Shown here: piece after piece, positions 1-5,559 of the stretch
Layout of the letters: every line of letters begins with the position of its first letter
Numbering within the stretch: position 1 is the first letter of the stretch
NCBI GenBank assembly: GCA_045594795.1
Contig: JAZNZF010000050.1
Coordinates: 1-13,476 of the forward strand
Direction: 5' to 3'
Length of the DNA: 13,476 nt
Source: UMGS1532 sp045594795
Lineage (GTDB): Bacteria; Bacillota; Clostridia; Oscillospirales; Acutalibacteraceae
The notes under the pieces: generated by a model
Databases searched by the model: none
The model's input: only the letters and a program-made list of their open reading frames with translations
What the model was told of the DNA's origin: nothing
Translations under genes and position numbers: made by a program

Positions 1-111
1 CATCAGTCCGTAAGGACTGTATATCATCGCGCGCAGCGTGTATTAAAAATACTTTCGCAATGATGATATGCAATTCCTTGCGAAATTGATGATATACACG
101 GCTTCGCCGTG
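1..111. repeat. Cluster of small palindromes joined by TATATCATC-type linkers
   Basis: Non-coding stretch built from short stem-loops separated by a common linker. A perfect hairpin CAGTCC-GTAA-GGACTG lies at 4-19, followed by linker TATATCATC (20-28). A wobble-containing hairpin CGCGC-GCA-GCGTG is at 28-40. The linker recurs in reverse orientation as GATGATAT at 62-69 and GATGATATA at 88-96. Between these is an imperfect palindrome CAATT...AATTG (71-88), and after them a perfect hairpin CACGGC-TTC-GCCGTG (97-111). TGTATATCATC (18-28) and GATGATATACA (88-98) form an 11-bp inverted pair about 59 nt apart. The arrangement resembles intergenic palindromic repeats or MITE-like elements that I recall from Clostridia genomes, but the family is not identified here. 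The left end may continue outside the window. Confidence 0.6.
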
Positions 112-180
112 ATAAAATATGTAAGCCTTCGAACACTAAGAGGGAGCGAAGCATTGAGATGTAAATTTTTTACAAGTTAT

Positions 181-224
181 GAAAATAAAAAACAACCCGA
201 AGTTTTGAATTTACTTCGGGTTGT
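181..224 (-). terminator. Rho-independent terminator of the minus-strand hypothetical gene
   Basis: A perfect 12-bp stem, ACAACCCGAAGT (192-203) with ACTTCGGGTTGT (213-224), encloses a 9-nt loop. Read on the minus strand it is followed by an almost pure T run (complement of 181-191). It lies about 20 nt past the stop codon of the gene that ends at 245, so it ends that transcript. Confidence 0.9.
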
Positions 225-244
225 AATAAGTTTAATATGAAAAA

Positions 245-997
245 TCAATCTGCAAAAACTGCTTGCAGCTTTTTGCTTTTTGCGGCATATTCAATAGCGC
301 TAACTGCGGCGGGGTAAAGATATTTATTATCCTTAAGCCTTGGAGTTATCACTTCTTCAAAAAGCTTTACATTATTGTAAAAAGCACCTGCAAATATAAC
401 CGAGGTAATAACAGCGGCAACGTAGCGGTCGCCCTCGCTATAGTATTTACCAAGGAATGTGAGGTATTTGCCAAGCTGTTTGTCGGTGCCCTTGCCCTCG
501 GCGAACTCGAGCATTTTTTCTACGCCGTAGTGTTTATAGAATTCAACGTATAAAAAGCTACCCTTATCACTTAGCATATCACGGTATGCATCGCGATACT
601 GTGGGAATATATCCAAAAAGCCTTTAGTAAAAGCCTCGATAGTAGGTGTTTCACCTGCGGCGGCGCGAGTGGGAAGATTAACACGTTTTCTTTCCACAGT
701 TTTCTTTTCACCAAGCTCGGCTCTTATAGTTTCCTCAAAGTCCAAAGCGACTGCCTTAAGGTCGCGGCTGGTGTGGGTAGAGTCGAAAAGGTATTGCGAA
801 AGGGTGATAAACTCTAACTGTTCTCCCTCTTGTGCTTTAGCGCCCTTAAGGTTAATAAGCTGGGTATCATCATCGTAATCAATTTTAATTGCAAAGTCGT
901 CGCGAAGCAAGATGCCACCGTCCGACTCGGCAAATTTTAGTTCTTTTAAAATAGGGTTAAGTAGCTGTAAAAGCTCGCCCATTAGTTCGAAAGCCAT
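245..997 (-). CDS. Hypothetical protein, about 250 residues, probably cytosolic and helical
   Basis: I do not recognise this gene with confidence. The start was set at 997 (MAFELMGELL...) because a Shine-Dalgarno AAAGGA (1012 to 1007) sits 9 nt before it; an ATG at 1006 directly abuts that site and is unlikely. The 250-residue product has no signal peptide and no clear membrane segments. The N-terminal third is a mixed region rich in acidic residues (DYDDDTQ), then comes a basic linker (KKTVERKRVNLP). The C-terminal half is helical, beginning around FPQYRDAYRDML and containing LYVEFYKHYGVEKMLEF. That half loosely recalls small helical DUF families of Firmicutes (a DUF7674-like match is a guess from memory). 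The gene stands alone with its own promoter and terminator and is divergent from the PspC gene. No catalytic motif is visible, so no function is proposed. Confidence 0.75.
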   Translation of the reverse strand: MAFELMGELLQLLNPILKELKFAESDGGILLRDDFAIKIDYDDDTQLINLKGAKAQEGEQLEFITLSQYLFDSTHTSRDLKAVALDFEETIRAELGEKKTVERKRVNLPTRAAAGETPTIEAFTKGFLDIFPQYRDAYRDMLSDKGSFLYVEFYKHYGVEKMLEFAEGKGTDKQLGKYLTFLGKYYSEGDRYVAAVITSVIFAGAFYNNVKLFEEVITPRLKDNKYLYPAAVSAIEYAAKSKKLQAVFAD

Positions 998-1006
998 AAA
1001 AAACAT

Positions 1007-1012
1007 TCCTTT
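1007..1012 (-). promoter_or_regulatory. Ribosome binding site that decides the start at 997
   Basis: AAAGGA read on the minus strand lies 9 nt before the ATG at 997 but touches the other in-frame ATG at 1006. Normal spacing therefore favours the shorter 250-residue protein. Confidence 0.7.
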
Positions 1013-1048
1013 GTTTAAATTCTCAAGCAGATTTGCTATAACACAGTT

Positions 1049-1077
1049 ATTTTACCACATATATAAAACTTTTGCAA
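1049..1077 (-). promoter_or_regulatory. Sigma-A promoter of the minus-strand hypothetical gene
   Basis: On the minus strand, TTGCAA (1077 to 1072) and TAAAAT (1054 to 1049) are separated by 17 nt, about 50 nt upstream of the start codon at 997. The -35 box lies back to back with the promoter of the divergent PspC gene. Confidence 0.65.
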
Positions 1078-1090
1078 GTTTAAATAGACA

Positions 1091-1119
1091 TTGAAAATTA
1101 TTTGTAATTAGTATATAAT
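1091..1119 (+). promoter_or_regulatory. Sigma-A promoter of the PspC-domain gene
   Basis: TTGAAA (1091-1096) and a perfect TATAAT (1114-1119) are separated by 17 nt. Transcription would start near 1126, giving a very short leader that contains the AAGGGTGG ribosome binding site. Confidence 0.75.
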
Positions 1120-1141
1120 TATTATAAGAAAGGGTGGTTTT

Positions 1142-1330
1142 ATGAAAAAACTTTATAAATCCAAAGCAGATAAAAAGGTAAGTGGCGTATGCGGAGGTTT
1201 AGCAGAATACCTTAATATTGACCCTACACTTATAAGGTTAGGCGTCGCTTTTGTGACGCTATGTAGCGTAGGACTTGGCATAGTTGCATATATAGTAGCT
1301 GCCGTTATCATTCCAGAGCAACCGGAATAA
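1142..1330 (+). CDS. PspC-domain small membrane protein
   Basis: A 62-residue protein made almost entirely of one PspC domain. The N-terminus KKLYKSKADKKVSGVCGGLAE carries the usual basic start and the GVCGGLAEYL motif. It continues with NIDPTLIRLGVAFVTL and a single hydrophobic segment (about residues 33-57) ending at IIPEQPE. Family knowledge: PspC-like proteins are small inner-membrane proteins, some linked to phage-shock-type envelope stress; most stand-alone Firmicutes copies have no assigned role. A good ribosome binding site (AAGGGTGG) precedes the ATG and there is a consensus promoter. The gene is monocistronic, with a terminator about 90 nt later. Oddly, a reading frame for an acidic tail typical of longer PspC proteins lies just downstream but is cut off by stops (see 1338-1385). 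Confidence 0.92.
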   Translation: MKKLYKSKADKKVSGVCGGLAEYLNIDPTLIRLGVAFVTLCSVGLGIVAYIVAAVIIPEQPE

Positions 1331-1337
1331 TAAGTAG

Positions 1338-1385
1338 GAGCCTGAAGCAGAAGAAACACCCGTTAAAGAACCGACAGAAGAATAA
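1338..1385 (+). pseudogene. Detached remnant of an acidic PspC C-terminal tail
   Basis: Codons from 1338 to the TAA at 1383-1385 read EPEAEETPVKEPTEE, a Pro/Glu-rich stretch like the C-terminal tails of longer PspC proteins. It lies in the +1 frame relative to the upstream gene, behind two in-frame TAA codons of that gene (1328-1333) and a TAG of its own frame (1335-1337). It has no start codon or ribosome binding site. The simplest reading is that an ancestral tail was cut off by small mutations. Coincidence is possible, because the region is purine-rich. Confidence 0.4.
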
Positions 1386-1418
1386 GTACAAACAGTATAA
1401 TTAATTTATAAAAGCATA

Positions 1419-1463
1419 CGCAATTCGGACACTTACAAAGAGTGTCCAAATTGCGTTTTTTAT
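1419..1463 (+). terminator. Rho-independent terminator after the PspC gene
   Basis: A long stem pairs CGCAATT-C-GGACACT (1419-1433) with AGTGTCC-A-AATTGCG (1441-1455). It has one internal mismatch and a 7-nt loop, and is followed by TTTTTTATT. Confidence 0.93.
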
Positions 1464-1535
1464 TAAGACAAAACCTTTTAATTTTAAAATTGTATTATCC
1501 GTATATACGTATTGTTAGCTACAAAAACTTTTTTG

Positions 1536-1564
1536 CTGACAAAGTTAAATATTTATGTTATACT
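1536..1564 (+). promoter_or_regulatory. Sigma-A promoter of the EamA transporter/hydrolase unit
   Basis: CTGACA (1536-1541), a 17-nt spacer and TATACT (1559-1564) preceded by TGT, which makes an extended -10. The expected start near 1571 leaves about 27 nt before the ATG at 1598. It would leave almost no leader before the in-frame ATG at 1577, so it supports the 1598 start. Confidence 0.65.
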
Positions 1565-1597
1565 GTGTTTGTTGAAATGTTTCGAGTTGGTGAAATA

Positions 1598-2482
1598 ATG
1601 GATAATACCAAAATCAAAGGCAGTCTTGCGGCGCTTACCGCTAATATAATATTTGGTTTTAGCTTTCTTTTTTCAAAGGTTGCGTTAGAGGTTGCACATC
1701 CGCTGATAATCCTTGCGGTGCGTTTTACTGTAGCCTTTGCGGTGCTTAATCTTTTGTGGCTTTTTCGGGTGGTAAAATTAGACCTTCGCGGCAAGCCCAA
1801 AAAACGCATTATGCTAATGGCTTTAGCACAGCCGCTACTCTATTTTATTTTCGAACTATACGGAATCGGTAGCACCTCAAGTGCGATATCGGGTGTTATA
1901 ATTTCCTTAGTACCCGTAGCTGTAATAATACTTTCAAGTATATTTTTAAAAGAAAAGCCCACGCTGTCGCAGGTAATGTTTTCAGCCCTATCGCTCGGCG
2001 CAATTACGGCTATAAGCATACTTTCTAACGATGGCGCAAAATCTCGAATTATCGGCATATTTTTGCTTTTGGGCGCTGTTATATGCGCCGCAGTTTTTAA
2101 TATCCTTAGCCGTAGCGAATCGGCTCATTACTCACCCTTTGAACGCACATACATTATGTTCTTAATCGGTACAGTCGGCTTTAATGTAATAGCCTTTGCA
2201 GTGCTTGGCGGCGGGTATTTTACCGAATTAGCAATAGCTTCAGTATCGGTCGAGTTTTGGGGTTCTATAGGATATTTATCTATAGTTTCGTCGATAGCTG
2301 CATTTATGCTGTATAACTATTCAACCTCGGTTATAAGCACGGTGCGGTCGGCATCATTTTCTAATATAATTACGGTGGTGTCGGTGCTTGCGGGCATATT
2401 AATTTTAAAAGAGGTTTTGTCTATCCCACAGTTAATTTGCTGTCTGCTTATAATAGTTGGCGTGCTTGGTGTAAACAAATAA
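1598..2482 (+). CDS. EamA-domain (DMT superfamily) transporter
   Basis: A 294-residue, highly hydrophobic protein with about ten predicted membrane helices in two repeated EamA domains (about residues 9-135 and 150-290). The first opens with GSLAALTANIIFGFSFLFSK and contains a basic loop RGKPKKR; the second opens with GIFLLLGAVICAAVFNILSR. The family exports or exchanges small metabolites such as amino acids or nucleotide-related compounds across the cytoplasmic membrane, but the substrate cannot be read from the sequence. The frame is open further upstream, but that extension overlaps the preceding terminator and lies ahead of the promoter. The ATG at 1598 gives the normal family length. A nearby alternative is the ATG at 1577 (MFRVGEIMDN). 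The ribosome binding site (GAGTTGGTG) is only moderate. The gene is followed after 18 nt by the hydrolase gene, with no terminator between them. Confidence 0.9.
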   Translation: MDNTKIKGSLAALTANIIFGFSFLFSKVALEVAHPLIILAVRFTVAFAVLNLLWLFRVVKLDLRGKPKKRIMLMALAQPLLYFIFELYGIGSTSSAISGVIISLVPVAVIILSSIFLKEKPTLSQVMFSALSLGAITAISILSNDGAKSRIIGIFLLLGAVICAAVFNILSRSESAHYSPFERTYIMFLIGTVGFNVIAFAVLGGGYFTELAIASVSVEFWGSIGYLSIVSSIAAFMLYNYSTSVISTVRSASFSNIITVVSVLAGILILKEVLSIPQLICCLLIIVGVLGVNK

Positions 2483-2500
2483 GAAAAAAGGAGAAATTTT

Positions 2501-3226
2501 ATGAAATACACAGAGAGTGAGTGGAAAGGCTTTCGCCGAATTGATTTTGAGTTTGAGGGTAAAAACGCAATAGTTGTCTTCCCAAAAACTGCAATAGACG
2601 GTGCAAAATGGCTTTTCAGAACCGAGTATTTTGGCGCATTTGCCGACTTTGAAATCGAGGCTTTAAATCGTGGCTATGCCTTAGCCCACGTAGATAATAC
2701 TACACGTTGGTGCTTAGCTCAGGATACCGAGCGTCAGGCAAATTTTGCAAAGTATCTACATACCGAGTTCGGCTTCCACAAAAAATGCTTCCCCGTTGGC
2801 CTTTCGTGCGGCGGTATGCAGGCGGTATTTCTTGCCGCAAAGCACCCCGAGTTAGTTGCGGCTATGTATATAGATGCACCAGTAATTAACCTTTTGAGCT
2901 GTCCTTGTGGTATGGGCGACGCAAACGACGATATGTACGAGGAGTTTTTTGGACACTTTAAGCTTACCAAAAGCCAAATGATAAACTATCGCAACCACCC
3001 ACAAGATTATCTGCCGTGCTTTAAAGATAGTAAAATACCTACGTTTTTAGTGGCGGGTGATTCCGACACCATAGTGCCTTTCCACGAAAACGGCGCCCTT
3101 GTAGAAAACTATTTTATAGAAAACGGGCTTATTATTGAAACAATTATTAAAGAGGGTTGCGACCATCACCCACACGGACTTACCGACAACACACCGTTAA
3201 TAGAATTCTTAGAAAAATATTACTAA
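2501..3226 (+). CDS. Alpha/beta hydrolase of the prolyl oligopeptidase/dienelactone hydrolase type
   Basis: A 241-residue cytosolic protein with the alpha/beta hydrolase core. The nucleophile elbow is GLSCGG with Ser102. The probable acid is Asp189 in AGDSDTIVPF, and the probable catalytic histidine is His222 in the GCDHHPHGL motif near the C-terminus. The H-H-P-H-G-L ending is typical of a group of S9-like hydrolases and esterases common in Clostridia and Bacteroidetes. There is no signal peptide. A strong ribosome binding site (AAAAAAGGAG) precedes the ATG. The substrate is unknown; esters or short acyl-peptides are possible for this fold. It forms a two-gene unit with the upstream EamA transporter, so the two may handle related compounds, but that is only inference from position. 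Confidence 0.88.
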   Translation: MKYTESEWKGFRRIDFEFEGKNAIVVFPKTAIDGAKWLFRTEYFGAFADFEIEALNRGYALAHVDNTTRWCLAQDTERQANFAKYLHTEFGFHKKCFPVGLSCGGMQAVFLAAKHPELVAAMYIDAPVINLLSCPCGMGDANDDMYEEFFGHFKLTKSQMINYRNHPQDYLPCFKDSKIPTFLVAGDSDTIVPFHENGALVENYFIENGLIIETIIKEGCDHHPHGLTDNTPLIEFLEKYY

Positions 3227-3267
3227 AAAAAGCGCCAAGCTCTGTAGGTTAGAGCTTGGCGCCTTTT
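3224..3267. terminator. Bidirectional terminator between convergent genes
   Basis: A perfect 12-bp stem, GCGCCAAGCTCT (3232-3243) with AGAGCTTGGCGC (3251-3262), and a 7-nt loop. The left flank is a run of A (a T run on the minus strand) and the right flank is CTTTTG. It can end both the hydrolase transcript (plus) and the YitT-family transcript (minus). Confidence 0.9.
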
Positions 3268-3274
3268 GTATATC

Positions 3275-4126
3275 TTAAAAGCCTTGACCGAAAATTTCGC
3301 CCGCCTCGGTAAATACTACAAAGGCAGAGCTGTCTGCCTCTTTAATGGCGGATAAAAATTCACCCGTTTGTTGTCTGCGCAAAGCACACAGCAGTAAGGT
3401 TTTATTTTGACCTGAGTAGCCGCCTTTAATTTTCATTTCACTTACCCCACGCTTTAGGCGTTTGTAAATACATTGTTTTATATCGGCGGCATTTTCGCTA
3501 ATAACAAATGCAAGCTTGCCACCGCTACTGCCATAAAGTACGCGGTCTAAAACCGTGGTCGAAACAAGAATACCAAGCACTGCATACAGTGCCGATTCAA
3601 AATTTCCGTAAACTATTGTTGCAAGCAGTATAACAAATGCATCTAAAATAAGTATAAGCCTACCTGTAGAAACATAAGGATATTTAAGCTGTAGAAGCTT
3701 TGCTGCAATATCGGTGCCACCACTTGTAGAGCCGTGTGAAAAAAGCAGGGCTAAACCAAACCCCACAAGCACGCCGCCTGCAAGCGCACAGATAATAGTA
3801 TCGCTACTTAGCTGTGGTAAAAACAGCTCTAAACTGTCGATTATAACCGAGGAAAGTGCAGTAGCTATAACCGTTTTTATTGTCATACTACCGCCAAGCT
3901 TTAAAATTCCAAGCAATAGTAAGGGTAGGTTAAGCAGAAAAAGCATAAGACCCGTTGGCGCGCCGCTGAGATAATTAATAATGGTTGCAATACCTGTCAG
4001 CCCACCAGGAGAAATATCGGCAGGCTGTAAAAAGCCCACAATACCAACGCCATAAAAGGCGGTGCCTAAGAAAATAAATAAGCCGTCTAAAAAGGCGGCT
4101 TTAAAATTGAAGCTAATCTTTTTCAT
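3275..4126 (-). CDS. YitT family membrane protein
   Basis: A 283-residue protein with the layout of the YitT family: a membrane part of five or six helices (DUF161/YitT region, residues about 10-195) and a soluble C-terminal DUF2179 domain (about 202-279). Characteristic motifs are PADISPGGLTGIA (35-47) in the first loop and GSTSGGTDI (132-140). The C-terminal SSGGKLAFVIS start and FVVFTEAGEIFGQGF end also fit. The start is well supported by the ribosome binding site AAGAGGTG just before the ATG. Members are widespread in Firmicutes and the molecular role is not established; transport is often suggested. The gene is monocistronic, divergent from rnpB and convergent with the hydrolase. A TATACT (minus strand, 4167 to 4162) could be its -10 box, but I see no good -35 for it. 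Confidence 0.93.
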   Translation of the reverse strand: MKKISFNFKAAFLDGLFIFLGTAFYGVGIVGFLQPADISPGGLTGIATIINYLSGAPTGLMLFLLNLPLLLLGILKLGGSMTIKTVIATALSSVIIDSLELFLPQLSSDTIICALAGGVLVGFGLALLFSHGSTSGGTDIAAKLLQLKYPYVSTGRLILILDAFVILLATIVYGNFESALYAVLGILVSTTVLDRVLYGSSGGKLAFVISENAADIKQCIYKRLKRGVSEMKIKGGYSGQNKTLLLCALRRQQTGEFLSAIKEADSSAFVVFTEAGEIFGQGF

Positions 4127-4176
4127 ACCACACCTCTTTTAAGATAGTGTTGCTAATAACTAGTATAATATGCACC

Positions 4177-4206
4177 TTGACTTTTTGGGCGTGTTTATGG
4201 TATCAT
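4177..4206 (+). promoter_or_regulatory. Promoter of rnpB
   Basis: TTGACT (4177-4182), an 18-nt spacer and TATCAT (4201-4206) preceded by TGG, which makes an extended -10. Seven nt downstream of the -10 lies 4213, exactly where the RNase P RNA 5' helix begins. This supports direct initiation at the mature 5' end. Confidence 0.75.
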
Positions 4207-4212
4207 TTTTTT

Positions 4213-4549
4213 GTCGGTAAGCTTGGCGGCTGCGCGCAAATGCGTGAGGAAAGTCCGAGCTTCGCAGGACAGGATAACGGCTAACGGCCGCCGAGGGTAA
4301 CCTCAGGGAAAGTGCAACAGAGATATACCGCCTAATAGTTTCGGCTTTTAGGTAAGGGTGGAAAGGCGAGGTAAGAGCTCACCCTTTTCTATGGTAACAT
4401 AGAAAAGCTGTAAACCCTATCCGAAGCAACACTGACTAAGGCTATACACTTGTCCGGTGTGCCTTGAAAAGTGGCTAGAGCTGTGCAGTAATGCACAGTC
4501 GAGATAGATAGTCGCCCACGACAGAACTCGGCTTACGGCTTACCGACAT
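4213..4549 (+). ncRNA. rnpB: RNase P RNA, bacterial class A
   Basis: This is the catalytic RNA of ribonuclease P, which removes 5' leaders from tRNA precursors together with the RnpA protein. The ends pair as P1: GTCGGTAAGC (4213-4222) with GCTTACCGAC (4538-4547). P2 pairs GGCGGCT (4225-4231) with AGTCGCC near 4510-4516. Conserved core sequences are present in order: GAGGAAAGTCCGAGC (4246-4260), CAGGATAACGG, AGTGCAACAGAGA, GTGGAAAGGCGAGGTAAGAGC, GTAAACCC, GAAGCAA and finally ACGACAGAACTCGGCTTAC (about 4518-4536). P12 is a long helix CTTTTCTATG-GTAA-CATAGAAAAG (4384-4407) with a GNRA loop, and a further GTAA-capped helix CTGTGCA/TGCACAG (4481-4498) sits in the P13/P14 region. The order of these elements matches class A (E. 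coli-like) rather than the Bacillus class B. The exact 3' end is approximate. Confidence 0.97.
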
Positions 4550-4573
4550 AATTAACAAAAAGCGCATAAAAAG

Positions 4574-4600
4574 CACCCGAATATTATCGGGTGATTTTTT
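4574..4600 (+). terminator. Rho-independent terminator of rnpB
   Basis: The stem CACCCGA (4574-4580) with TCGGGTG (4587-4593) has a 6-nt loop and is followed by ATTTTTT, about 25 nt past the RNase P RNA 3' end. Confidence 0.88.
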
Positions 4601-4635
4601 ACTCTTGGTTAGGGAAAATATGGTTTAAATAACCA

Positions 4636-4667
4636 AAACTGACATCGTTAAACGATGTCAGTTTTTT
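4636..4667. terminator. Bidirectional terminator between rnpB and the MBL-fold gene
   Basis: A near-perfect palindrome, CTGACATCG (4639-4647) with CGATGTCAG (4653-4661), is flanked by AAAA on the left and TTTTTT on the right. It can act as terminator for the minus-strand MBL-fold hydrolase gene and as a second stop for rnpB read-through. Confidence 0.85.
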
Positions 4668-4690
4668 GCGTAAAATAGTTGATACCTTTA

Positions 4691-5395
4691 TTATTTATTA
4701 GTGTTTAAATATTTTTGAGCAACTATTTTTGCATCCCTTTCGCCGCCCTTATTTAAATAGTTTTCAACAAACGCGGGTGCCACTAAGCACATATTCAGGT
4801 ATTCGTCAATTTCGCTTTTGGTATCGGCAAAGTAGCCTAAAGGTGCGTAGTCGTGTGCGGCGGCAATATGCTTTACGTTATGATTTCGTATTTTATCTAT
4901 ACTGCTTTTATACACGTCAAGCGAATACACAGATGTAACGTACTTGCCTATACCAAAAAGCTGTAGGCTGTCAAAGGTTAAAAGCACCCCTGTACGTGTA
5001 TCTAAAACACCAAGGCAGTCTGACGAATGCCCAGGCAGATGCAAAATTTTAATACAGTCATAAAAAATTTCGCCATCTTGCAGTAATCTGCCGCCAACCT
5101 TGTTTGCGGTAACGGTATCGAACATACAAACATCTGCGTTAGGGAAGTGTGGCACAAGGTAGGGAAGACCGCCCGAGTGGTCGGCATGCTCGTGCGAGAC
5201 AAGTATTTTTTCTACCTTAAAGCCAGCCTCACGAATAGCGGGCAGTATGTAGTTATTAACATCATTTTCGGTAGTAGCAGAGTCTATGATAATACAGCTG
5301 TCGCCAACAACTACGGCAAAAACGCTTGTAAGCACGCTTCCGAAAGGAACGCTTAACCTATAAATATTATCGTAAAGCTTTATAAATTTTTGCAT
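4691..5395 (-). CDS. MBL-fold metallo-hydrolase
   Basis: A 234-residue cytosolic protein with the metallo-beta-lactamase fold. The complete metal-binding set is visible: HEHADH (His68, His70, Asp72, His73), His123 in LPGHSSD, Asp142 in TFDSLQLF and His181 in AAHDY. This pattern fits a two-zinc (or other metal) hydrolase of the glyoxalase II-like group rather than a secreted beta-lactamase, and there is no signal peptide. The substrate is unknown; thioesters, lactones or phosphoesters are all possible. The ribosome binding site AAAGGGG lies 9 nt before the ATG. The gene is monocistronic, with a strong promoter facing away from the sugar operon and a bidirectional terminator toward rnpB. Nothing in the sequence ties it functionally to the sugar genes. 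Confidence 0.9.
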   Translation of the reverse strand: MQKFIKLYDNIYRLSVPFGSVLTSVFAVVVGDSCIIIDSATTENDVNNYILPAIREAGFKVEKILVSHEHADHSGGLPYLVPHFPNADVCMFDTVTANKVGGRLLQDGEIFYDCIKILHLPGHSSDCLGVLDTRTGVLLTFDSLQLFGIGKYVTSVYSLDVYKSSIDKIRNHNVKHIAAAHDYAPLGYFADTKSEIDEYLNMCLVAPAFVENYLNKGGERDAKIVAQKYLNTNK

Positions 5396-5421
5396 AAATC
5401 ACAACCCCTTTTTACATAAGC

Positions 5422-5450
5422 ATTTTACCATCCTTGAAATATGCAGTCAA
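5422..5450 (-). promoter_or_regulatory. Sigma-A promoter of the MBL-fold gene
   Basis: On the minus strand, TTGACT (5450 to 5445), a 17-nt spacer and TAAAAT (5427 to 5422) lie about 30 nt before the start codon at 5395. Confidence 0.75.
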
Positions 5451-5467
5451 TCCGCTAATTGATATTT

Positions 5468-5495
5468 TTTGCAAAATTTACAAAAAGTGTAATAT
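5468..5495 (+). promoter_or_regulatory. Possible promoter with overlapping operator of the maltodextrin operon
   Basis: A weak promoter can be read as TTTGCA (5468-5473), a 16-nt spacer and TAATAT (5490-5495). An inverted repeat TTACA-AAAAG-TGTAA (5478-5492) covers the spacer and part of the -10, a position suited to a repressor. An alternative weak promoter is TTGCCG (5505-5510) with AATACT (5527-5532). No catabolite-response element with the usual central CG is visible. The assignment is tentative. Confidence 0.35.
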
Positions 5496-5559
5496 TCTCG
5501 GGATTTGCCGTCCATAATAAAGGTGCAATACTTAAAAACCTTTTATTTGGAGGCATAAA

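Noticed and set aside
1..111. CRISPR array
   Set aside because: The repeated linker is only about 9 nt, occurs in both orientations and at irregular spacing, and no unique spacers of constant length lie between copies.
669..878. Plus-strand open frame opposite the hypothetical gene
   Set aside because: Its low-complexity Ser/Arg-rich translation, lack of a ribosome binding site and full overlap with a better-supported minus-strand gene mark it as a shadow frame.
1142..1385. Programmed frameshift joining the PspC gene to its acidic tail
   Set aside because: The zero frame stops at 1328 and the tail's frame has its own TAG at 1335-1337, so a single frameshift before the zero-frame stop cannot reach the tail. 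There is also no slippery sequence.
1442..1597. Longer N-terminus for the EamA transporter
   Set aside because: The open frame extends up to 1442 but overlaps the terminator stem and lies ahead of the promoter at 1536-1564. The 294-residue form starting at 1598 has the normal family length.
4691..5395. Beta-lactamase resistance gene
   Set aside because: The protein lacks a signal peptide and has the glyoxalase II-like ligand pattern with Asp142 bridging, as in general MBL-fold hydrolases, so a resistance role is not supported.
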